Origin: Dictyocoela muelleri
Lineage: Eukaryota; Microsporidia
DNA: 12,891 bases
Direction of reading: 5' to 3'
NCBI GenBank assembly: GCA_016256075.1
Contig: SDVU01000493.1
Location: 1-12,891 of the forward strand
Position numbers and translations under genes: made by a program
Shown: positions 7,221-12,891 of the stretch, piece after piece
Numbering within the stretch: the first letter of the stretch is position 1
Layout: each line of letters opens with the position of its first letter
Notes under the pieces: generated by a model
The model's input: only the letters and a program-made list of their open reading frames with translations
What the model was told of the DNA's origin: nothing
The model's database searches: none

Positions 7221-8135
7221 TCATCCCTTTATTTTTAGCAATTCATAAAACATTCCGTAAAATTGTAATTTCGATGCAACACCTTCAGTAATACGAATCT
7301 GGAGTGGTCCAATACACTTCAACGTTTCTAAATCATTTTTATTCTTAGCAACTCGGAAAAAGGCATTGACAATATCCGCCGGATCGTATTTTTCATCCCA
7401 CATCATATCAAAATCAAGGAGTGCCTGCTCGATATCATTATTACAGATATTGTTAAGAATTCGATCAACAATTGTTGGTGATGGTTGACCGGTGACTTTC
7501 AAAATAACCTTTTCATTGATAAAATCAGCATTAATTGAGCACTGAAGAATATTTAAAGCTTGTCGCATGTCACCATCAGCTAGATTGACAATCATATTTA
7601 TTGCATCTTCTGAAATCTTGATAGACTCATTTAAAATTATCTCTTTCAATCGATTAGTCATTTGCAAGTTGCTAATTTTTTCGAACTTAAGAATTGCGCA
7701 TCGACTTTGAATAGGCTCAAATATTTTTGTTAAAGAATTGCAAATTAAAATAAAACGAACTGTTGAATTTGTCTCCATCGTTCGACGCATCGCTTGTTGC
7801 GCGGCATTTGTCATACTGTCAGCTTCATCAAGAATAACAAATTTGAAGGGAATGTTGTTGATTACACGCTGTGAAAAGTTTTTAATTGTTGTACGAACCA
7901 CATCAATTCCTCGGTCATCGCTGGCGTTGAGTTCAAGAATACCATCTTCGTTATTAATTATTTTTTTGCTTAAAATCCAGGCACAGGTGGTTTTACCTGT
8001 TCCGGGAGATCCTGTAAATAAAAGATGTGGTGTGTTTTTTGTCTCTGCTGTGTTTTTGAGAATTTCAATAATTTCTGAATTGCCAAGAACCTCAACAAAG
8101 TCTTTGGGTCTGTATTTTTCAGATAACAGAGTCAT
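7221..8135 (-). CDS. RFC4: Replication factor C small subunit (yeast Rfc4 / human RFC2 type), 304 aa
   Basis: This is a subunit of the five-part clamp loader that opens the PCNA ring and places it on primed DNA, using ATP, in the nucleus. It is an AAA+ ATPase. The sequence shows the RFC N-terminal box EKYRPKDF (6-13), Walker A GSPGTGKTT (42-50), the ELNASDDRGIDVVR box (68-81), Walker B ILDEAD (101-106), sensor 1 ILICN (129-133), the SRC arginine-finger motif (144-146) and sensor 2 GDMRQAL (188-194). The SRC motif marks a small subunit rather than RFC1. GILELNASDDRGIDVVR and the C-terminal RITEGVASKLQF resemble yeast Rfc4 more than Rfc2, Rfc3 or Rfc5, but the paralogue choice is less certain than the family. 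Its length is close to the family minimum. CCC abuts the ATG. AATAAA lies about 14 nt past the stop. All catalytic motifs are intact. Confidence 0.95.
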   Translation of the reverse strand: MTLLSEKYRPKDFVEVLGNSEIIEILKNTAETKNTPHLLFTGSPGTGKTTCAWILSKKIINNEDGILELNASDDRGIDVVRTTIKNFSQRVINNIPFKFVILDEADSMTNAAQQAMRRTMETNSTVRFILICNSLTKIFEPIQSRCAILKFEKISNLQMTNRLKEIILNESIKISEDAINMIVNLADGDMRQALNILQCSINADFINEKVILKVTGQPSPTIVDRILNNICNNDIEQALLDFDMMWDEKYDPADIVNAFFRVAKNKNDLETLKCIGPLQIRITEGVASKLQFYGMFYELLKIKG

Positions 8136-8138
8136 GGG
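8136..8138 (-). promoter_or_regulatory. CCC start-proximal signal of the RFC gene
   Basis: On the minus strand the start context is AAAATAACCC-ATG, the same C run touching the ATG as at the other two protein genes. Confidence 0.65.
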
Positions 8139-8403
8139 TTATTTTAAAGATGAATTGAAATTATATTTGAAATCATTGAAATTTTAAAAGCGTTTTTAAA
8201 ATATAATTAGACTGAAAAATGATTAGGTTTAATAGAAATTTATTTGCAAGAAATGATCAAAATTATAAAATTTTCAAGATATAAAATTATATTTGTTTCA
8301 ATAATCATTTTTAAATTAATAAGGTTAGAATTATGTGAATTGCAAAGATGTTCTAAATATTTAAAAAAAACAATTTTTATTATAATTTTTAATATAATTT
8401 TTA

Positions 8404-8877
8404 AATATTACATGCTTACAATATCCATGATGGACAATACGGAGAGTTGTCTCCTACCATAGTCTTTAGACCTCTGGTTCTTGGTGTTCCAATAATACGA
8501 CACTTCCTAAGCTACCCAGAAGCCCAGCTGCATGCGCGATTTTCGTTTTATCAATGAATCAGCAGGATACAGGTAATTAGTATTTTTCATGAATTTTTAT
8601 TTTTCACTACTTTTTGCCGAGATGCGTCGCCGCACTCATCCCCACAAATTGAGATCTCTCTTCAACTTCAGTATAAAAGATTTTAAAAAATCTTAATCAA
8701 CTATACCATACTGGAACAACTTTATTACCATCCTACTTATTAACTGCTTAATTTCATTCCTAATTATTTATTAAAGTGACGTCAGTTGGATTTATTAAAA
8801 TGATCGCTGCGGGATTTGAACAAAGATACTTAAATATTACATTTAAGAGTGTTAACCACAGAATTATATGCTATATT
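8404..8877 (-). mobile_element. tRNA-derived SINE, copy 7 (well preserved, with internal duplication)
   Basis: This minus-strand copy is among the best preserved: TTACATGCTTACAATATCC (3' end), GAGAGTTGTCTCCTACCATA, CACTTCCTAAGCTACCCAGA, GCGATTTTCGTTTTATCAAT, the core GATGCGTCGCCGCACTCATC (8621-8640) and the head GATACTTAAATATTACATTT then AAGAGTGTTAACCACAGAAT. Compared with copy 2, its 5' third has an extra ~30 bp: TTTATTAAA plus a GACGTCAG-like block occurs twice (about 8767-8790 and 8791-8815), a local tandem duplication. The B box reads GGGATTTGAAC on the plus strand, one change from a working GGTTCAAATCCC. It begins 268 bp upstream of the RFC start codon. Confidence 0.8.
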
Positions 8878-8940
8878 AAAAAAATCAAAAAAATTATTTT
8901 TTATCAATGATATGGGTGTCATATTTTTTAGATATAATTT

Positions 8941-9352
8941 TTGGCAACCGTAATTGACAACTCGAAGACTTATCTCCATCCAATGTATTTATTTTTTTTT
9001 TCTTTGTATTAAAGTTATAGATCACTCCTAAGCTATCAGAAGACCGTTTTTATACGAGATTTTCATTTTATTAATCTCAGAGCAGGATACTAGTAATTAT
9101 AGATCTTTTCATGAATTTTTTAGTTTCACTATTGTTTTTGGCAAGATGCAACATCTCATTTAACCTCACACCTATGAAAGTCTCATCTGCTTGATTTACA
9201 TGGTGGATCAAATCTTAATCAACGATACCACACTGGAACGGCTGTATATCACTGTTTTAATTTCGATTTTAAATGTCATTACCCAATTATTTAGAAAAAT
9301 GTTAAATAATTTGAACCTTATATTTAAATTTTATATTCAAGAGTAAGCCAGA
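8941..9352 (-). mobile_element. tRNA-derived SINE, copy 8
   Basis: This is a diverged minus-strand copy. Blocks in plus-strand order are GCAACCGTAATTGACAACTC, CTCCTAAGCTATCAGAAGAC, ACGAGATTTTCATTTTATTA, GAGCAGGATACTAGTAATTA, TTCATGAATTTTTTAGTTTC, GGCAAGATGCAACATCTCAT, CAACGATACCACACTGGAAC, then head remnants AATTTGAACCTTATATTTAA and TATATTCAAGAGTAAGCCA. The CpG-rich core has decayed. Its head meets the head of copy 9 at about 9350, so the two form a head-to-head pair. Confidence 0.65.
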
Positions 9353-10704
9353 TATCTCAGTGGTAAATATAGGGATCACAATGCCAAACCATTTTTCAAT
9401 CCCGGGATTTCGGGATTACATTTTCTGGATCCTCGAATTTTAATTGAGCTAAAAAAACATAAAATTTATATATTTATATTTTGTGTTTATATAATTTAAA
9501 AGTACGATATACAAACAATCTTATATTTAAATTAAAATGGATAAAATTAGTTAATTATATTTTTTAAAATCAAAGAAAAATGTCTATTGATATATTTATT
9601 TTTTTAAAAAATCTTTATCTGAACAGAGTCTGCTAACGTTTCTTTCAAAAAAATCCTAATTTTCACTAGAAATTCTCTTGATAAGAAAATCACACTCTGA
9701 ATATGCTTTTTTTAGGGTTTATGACCTTAATATACACAAAATATCATAAATACTAACATTTCTCATATTTTTTTGAAATACATTTATTGTTTTATTTTTA
9801 AAGTTGTAATTTGAATCTAATAGACTGGATCGTTGTAAAACTTCTTTTAATGTATTTATATAATTATTCCTTATAGTTAAAGTGTTTTTAAATCTTATTT
9901 TAATTTTCCGATATGTTTAAAGAAAATGAAATTTTGTCGACGTATCCTTCTTGCTTTACAAAAATTTACGATCAAAATAGTATTTTAATGTTTTTTTTTG
10001 ATTTTAAGTTTTTATGCATTTTAAAAATTATTTGTCCACAACATTCAACAGAAGAATAAGCCATGATAAAATCTATTTATGAACTCATAGTTATACATTT
10101 ATGCAGATAAAAAAGTGAAGTTTTTAAATGTAGCATGTTATTTCACTTTTTTAATAAGCGCTTTATATTATGTCAGCAATATTATAATCCCGGGATTTTG
10201 CTTTTTCTGAACCCGGGATTTTGGAATTGAAAAAAAAGCTGAATTCCGGCGCTGCAATCTATAGTAAATACTTTTAAATGTAACATTTAATTATTGAGAT
10301 ACGAATCCCGTCGACCTCGCTTCAATAAATAATTAGTGTTGACATTAAGAGATCAATTAATGTAGAAATATAGTTTAATATATAGTAATTGAGTGTAGTA
10401 TAGCTAATTAAGGCTTGGTCTAACATGAAAATGGAGCGAAAGGGGCTCTCCTAATTGTGGGGATGAGTGCGACCATAAATCTTGACACAAAGTAGATATA
10501 AATAAAAAAATAATAAGAGGGTATTTAATTACCTGTATCTTGCTGAATCATTAATAATACGAAAATCACGTTAAAGTTAGGCCTCCGTGTTAGCTTAGTA
10601 GTGGGGTATTATTGAAAAACGGGAAAGAAAAGGCCTAAAGACAAAATTTGGATATTTATCTCTGGTTTTGACCTATTTATGTTGTCAGCATGTAATATAT
10701 ATAC
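9350..10704 (+). mobile_element. tRNA-derived SINE, copy 9 (split by a hAT-like insertion)
   Basis: The plus-strand copy is in two parts. The first bases of the head, GATATCTCAGTGGTAAATA, lie at 9351-9369. The copy resumes at 10262 with TAGTAAATACTTTTAAATGT, the next part of the head, after the 892-bp insertion described at 9370-10261. The rest follows the family: GATACGAATCCCGTCGACCT (B-box region), GTATAGCTAATTAAGGCTTG, TGGGGATGAGTGCGACCATA (partial core), AATTACCTGTATCTTGCTGA, and the 3' end GTTGTCAGCATGTAATATAT followed by (AT)n at about 10681-10704. Without the insertion it would be about 463 bp, essentially full length. Confidence 0.7.
9370..10261. mobile_element. hAT-like non-autonomous transposon nested in SINE copy 9
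   Basis: The ends read inward as TAGGGATCACAATGCC (9370-9385) and, on the other strand, TAGATTGCAGCGCC (from 10261). They agree at most positions, and the differences are mainly transitions. The flanks TGGTAAATA (9361-9369) and TAGTAAATA (10262-10270) are a direct repeat of 8-9 bp with one change, the duplication expected of hAT elements (8 bp), or of Mutator- or Merlin-like elements (8-9 bp). ATCCCGGGATTTCGGGAT-like subterminal repeats near both ends (9400-9416, 10186-10223) are of a kind seen in invertebrate hAT elements. No transposase reading frame is visible in the ~890 bp, so it is a deletion derivative or MITE. The age relation is clear: it landed after SINE copy 9. Confidence 0.65.
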
Positions 10705-11092
10705 ATACAAGAGTGTTCAAACCAGGAATACTTGTACTCTGGGTAAAATTTTTAGTACTGTTCTATTATATACGTCTATTTTTTAGCATAAATAAAAAGG
10801 GAAAGAGTTAATTATAACGCGGAGAGAAAATTATAAGGACAGCGGATAAAAAAAGCATGATTTAATTAAAAACTAGAAGTAAAATTAAAGGGGCTGGAAA
10901 ATTTTTGTTAATTTTTTCTCTCTTTAATATGAATTTTGCTATTTATAACATATTTGAAAGTTAAAGATTATCAAAAATTTAATTTTAAAATAGAGGGGTA
11001 AAAAGAGGGAAACATTTTATTGTTATTTTTGACCTCACTAATATGATTTTTACAGTTTATATAAACAATGAAAATTTGAATTTTTCTCTCTG

Positions 11093-11180
11093 CCCTTATA
11101 ATTTTTCCTCGCTTTTATAATCTTCTCGCCCTTATAATTCCCCCTACCCTTATAATTCTCCTTCTACCCTTATAATTAAC
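11093..11180 (+). repeat. CCCTTATAATT tandem repeat
   Basis: The motif CCCTTATAATT, or TTTTATAAT in one unit, starts at 11093, 11113, 11129, 11148 and 11167, giving a period of about 16-20 bp. Pyrimidine-rich spacers separate the units. A sixth, detached unit sits at 11338. The left arm of the host fold-back element has only two related units (complement at about 10808 and 10831), so the array expanded on one side after the arms formed. Confidence 0.6.
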
Positions 11181-11220
11181 TCGTTCCCAAAATTCATATT
11201 AAAGAGAGAAAATTTTCCCG

Positions 11221-11298
11221 CCCCTTTAATTTTACGCTCTTTAAATTTCCCGGCCTCTTTATTTTCCTGCCTCTTTAATTTTCCGCCCCTTTAATTTC
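11221..11298 (+). repeat. CCYCTTTAATTTT tandem repeat, ~16-bp period
   Basis: Five units start at about 11221, 11237, 11253, 11270 and 11286, each a variant of CCCCTTTAATTTTCC. The opposite arm of the fold-back element carries a single clear counterpart (complement at 10881-10895). This is therefore a second one-sided expansion, next to the CCCTTATAATT array. Confidence 0.6.
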
Positions 11299-11358
11299 CC
11301 CTATAGTTTTTAATTAACTCTTTCCATTTTTTCCGCCGCCCTTATAATTAACTCTTAC

Positions 11359-11593
11359 CATAAATAGATACGAAAAATGTAAATATCCAGCGTTTTTCGT
11401 TTATTTATAGACTCTTGGAAATGATTTTACAATTCGTTTATATCATCACAGAGTCAACTATTCGGGTATCCAATATAGAAGATATCTAAATAAATTGAAA
11501 CTGAAATGCTATTAACTTATTGTAAAATCATTGCTAAGAGTCTATAAATAAACAAAAAACGCTGGATATTTACATTTTCCGCATCTTTTTATG
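11359..11593. mobile_element. 235-bp inverted-repeat MITE nested in the fold-back element
   Basis: Bases 11359-11431 and 11521-11593 are inverted repeats of 73 bp. Over the inner 66 bp I count five mismatches. They include AATGTAAATATCCAGCG and TTATTTATAGACTCTT on both sides. The spacer between them is about 90 bp of non-coding AT-rich sequence. The element interrupts the right arm of the surrounding fold-back structure, because matches to the left arm stop at TTAACTCTT and resume at TATGCTTAAAAAAT. It is therefore the younger of the two. No target duplication is obvious, since the outer A/T bases of the ends are ambiguous. The RNA or single strand would form a long hairpin. Confidence 0.75.
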
Positions 11594-11757
11594 TATGCTT
11601 AAAAAATAATTTTATAAATAGAATAATACAAAAAATTTTACGACTGATTCAAAATATTTGCCTCACTTAAATTACAATGTGGCCACTTGAAGCTATAAAA
11701 ATACTCTATACCTTGCTTGGGAAGATGGACATTCTTAGTTGCTATATTTAATTAGTT

Positions 11758-12003
11758 TTAAGGATAAGGCCGCACAGACAAATAGAACTTGAAAAATATT
11801 CATAAAGTTTTTTTTCCATAAATAATTTTAAAATAGTAATATTTGATTATTCTAATGTTGTATAGCTGATTAAAACTTGTTATAGTATTAAAATAATAGA
11901 AAGAACTCACCTGGGAATAAGGATAGCGTGTTGACACATATAGCAAAAAACAGTGTAATAAAAAAATACGTAAAAAGCCTATTGTTCATAATGGGTAATT
12001 TAA
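11758..12003 (+). mobile_element. tRNA-derived SINE, copy 10 (degenerate, 3'-truncated)
   Basis: Family blocks in order are an eroded head (AATAGAACTTGAAAAATATTC), CATAAATAATTTTAAAATAG, GTATAGCTGATTAAAACTTG, AGAACTCACCTGGGAATAAG (core border), ACATATAGCAAAAAACAGTG and CGTAAAAAGCC. The B box is gone. The last third, with the GTTGTCAGCATG end, is missing. It is old and inactive; the left border is approximate. Confidence 0.5.
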
Positions 12004-12376
12004 GAATATTAATTTCATCAAAATTATTATAAAAAAACATCAAATTAGTAATCCATATCTGATTTCTTATAAATATAACAAAAAATTTGAATTTCGTACA
12101 ATCAAATATTGATTATTATTTTTTTAAAAATGAAGAGACTGCATAGGATCTATAAGGACTGCATGTAACCTAAAGCCCGTAGATTCATCACCCCTGCTCT
12201 TTACTATTGGTAAAATGCTAGTTAAGGTTCGATAAAATGGTATTTTATTTAAAAAATTGTAAAAAGATTAGTTAAAATAAATTCAACGATTAATATATTC
12301 TAAATTACAATTACGCGACAATTTCACAACATTTTTTTGTATATTTGTTTTTTAAAAAAGTATACCTGAAAAATTT
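12004..12376. other. AT-rich intergenic stretch
   Basis: I see no gene, RNA or repeat that I can support. A short less AT-rich patch at 12130-12230 has one GGTTCGAT string but no fold or A box that would make it a tRNA. Confidence 0.4.
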
Positions 12377-12423
12377 TGGATCACCACCCAAATTTCCCCC
12401 GGGGGAAATTTGGCGGATTTGGA
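12377..12423. repeat. 26-bp perfect palindrome at the junction of two inverted ends
   Basis: Bases 12388-12413 are a perfect palindrome with half-site CCAAATTTCCCCC. The similarity extends outward: TTTGGATCACCACCC on the left and, on the other strand, CCAAATCCGCC on the right. Both sides resemble the 28-bp repeat at 12694-12776, which also ends in AATTTCCCCC. The palindrome therefore looks like two element ends abutting in opposite orientation. Confidence 0.7.
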
Positions 12424-12776
12424 AAAAATAGTAAATTTATTATAGTGAAATAAATAGATGATTTTAGTGTAGATACCTACTCGAAACGTTTTTGTTATCA
12501 TTATTGTAAAGACTCATGTTTTTTTTAGTTGGGTATTTATAAGATTGGGATTGATTTAGGGGTAGAGGTGTTTTTTTAATGTTATGGATTTTAAATTTAT
12601 GATTGGGGTTATAGATTAGTAAGGGTTAAGGCCTAGAGGATTTTTATGTGATCCGATTTGGGAAAAGAAATAAATGTAAATGGTGTTTGGAAATTTGGAT
12701 CAACCCGATTAATTTCCCCCTTTGGACTCAACCCGATTAATTTCCCCCTTTGGACTCAACCCGATTAATTCCCCCC
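12401..12776. mobile_element. Possible small inverted-repeat element bounded by GGGGGAAATT ends
   Basis: The left end GGGGGAAATTTGGCGGATTT (12401-12420) and the right end read on the minus strand, GGGGGAAATTAATCGGGTTG (from 12720), are similar over about 20 bp, which suggests an element of 320-376 bp. The interior is non-coding and G/T-rich on the plus strand. The right end is repeated three times (12694-12776). No target duplication was found, so this is a tentative call. Confidence 0.35.
12694..12776. repeat. 28-bp tandem repeat, three units
   Basis: The units lie at 12694-12720 (27 bp, lacking one base), 12721-12748 and 12749-12776. Each runs TTTGGACTCAACCCGATTAA then TTTCCCCC. They are nearly identical, so the array is recent. 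There is no spacer between units. Confidence 0.85.
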
Positions 12777-12891
12777 TATAAAAAAATAATAATTTATACC
12801 CTTATGATAGCTTCCGAATTCTTTGAGCAGCAATGCATAGTTTTAAAGGGTAAAGAGCTATGCATATTCTTAATGCATGAGGGGTTTTTGC

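Larger units (their letters stand above)
10725..11665. mobile_element. Large fold-back (long inverted repeat) element
   Basis: The left arm (about 10725-10965) and right arm (about 11186-11357 plus 11594-11660) are imperfect inverted repeats. Matching pairs include AATTCATATTAAAGAGAGAA (11190-11209) with its complement near 10912-10936; CCCCTTTAATTTTAC (11221-11235) with 10879-10895; TAGTTTTTAATTAA with 10862-10876; TATAATTAACTCTT with 10805-10818; and GTATGCTTAAAAAATA (11593-11608) with 10780-10793. The right arm is interrupted by a smaller element (11359-11593) and lengthened by short tandem repeats. Between the arms is an imperfect direct duplication with a 114-bp offset (TAATATGA at 10925 and 11039). 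No protein is encoded. Borders are uncertain by 20 bp or so, and no target-site duplication was found. Confidence 0.6.

Noticed and set aside
7221-8135. Assignment of the RFC subunit to the Rfc2, Rfc3 or Rfc5 type
   Set aside because: The intact Walker A and sensor motifs argue against Rfc5, whose ATP site is degenerate in yeast, and the wording around ELNASDDRGIDVVR and the C-terminus is closest to yeast Rfc4. A phylogenetic tree would be needed for certainty.
7738-8187. A 149-codon open frame on the plus strand
   Set aside because: It lies antisense to the conserved RFC gene, has no start signal and no recognisable protein pattern.
11093-11298. Telomere or subtelomere repeat
   Set aside because: The CCCTTATAATT and CCYCTTTAATTTT units are irregular in length and sequence and sit inside a fold-back element, with clear mobile elements on both sides.
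12130-12230. A possible tRNA around GGTTCGAT
   Set aside because: No A box at the right distance, no cloverleaf stems and no T-run terminator in place.
12694-12776. CRISPR-like array
   Set aside because: The 28-bp units are directly adjacent with no spacers, and the setting is eukaryotic.

Overview
The window looks like nuclear DNA of a microsporidian with an expanded, repeat-rich genome. It is very AT-rich. The genes are short and intronless. All three protein genes have a C run (CCC or CCCC) directly against the start codon, the usual microsporidian promoter/start signal. The two recognisable proteins are a Got1-type Golgi transport protein and a replication factor C small subunit, both eukaryotic and both at the short end of their families. 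I cannot name the species. Gene density is far below that of compact microsporidia: three protein genes and one tRNA in 12.9 kb.

Layout. 1-810: a non-autonomous element with about 150-bp terminal inverted repeats (74-805). 810-1830: AT-rich DNA with a degenerate 21-bp tandem repeat (1589-1737) and a small GC-rich island near 1205-1256. 1835-2495: two oppositely oriented copies of a tRNA-derived SINE. 2579-3238 (minus): an orphan gene for a single-pass, acidic membrane or secreted protein. 3489-5292: three more SINE copies. 5608-5681 (minus): tRNA-Val(AAC). 6302-6600: a SINE copy lacking its promoter head, ending 59 bp before the Got1-like gene (6660-6992, plus). The RFC subunit gene (7221-8135, minus) is convergent with the Got1-like gene. 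8404-10704: three SINE copies; one is split by an approximately 890-bp hAT-like element flanked by a 9-bp target duplication with one mismatch. 10725-11665: a large fold-back element with a 235-bp inverted-repeat MITE nested in its right arm. 11758-12003: a degenerate SINE copy. 12377-12776: a 26-bp perfect palindrome and a 28-bp triple repeat that look like ends of another inverted-repeat element.

How it fits together. The genes are housekeeping (DNA replication, early secretory traffic, translation) plus one lineage-specific exported or membrane protein; they form no operon or pathway. Everything else is mobile DNA, mainly one SINE family I count in ten copies of varied age and orientation. 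Its 5' end (tRNA-like, with A and B boxes) and 3' end (a GTTGTCAGCATG motif followed by AT-rich tail) can both be defined from the copies here. The SINE family and the fold-back elements, rather than the genes, are the most likely novel content.
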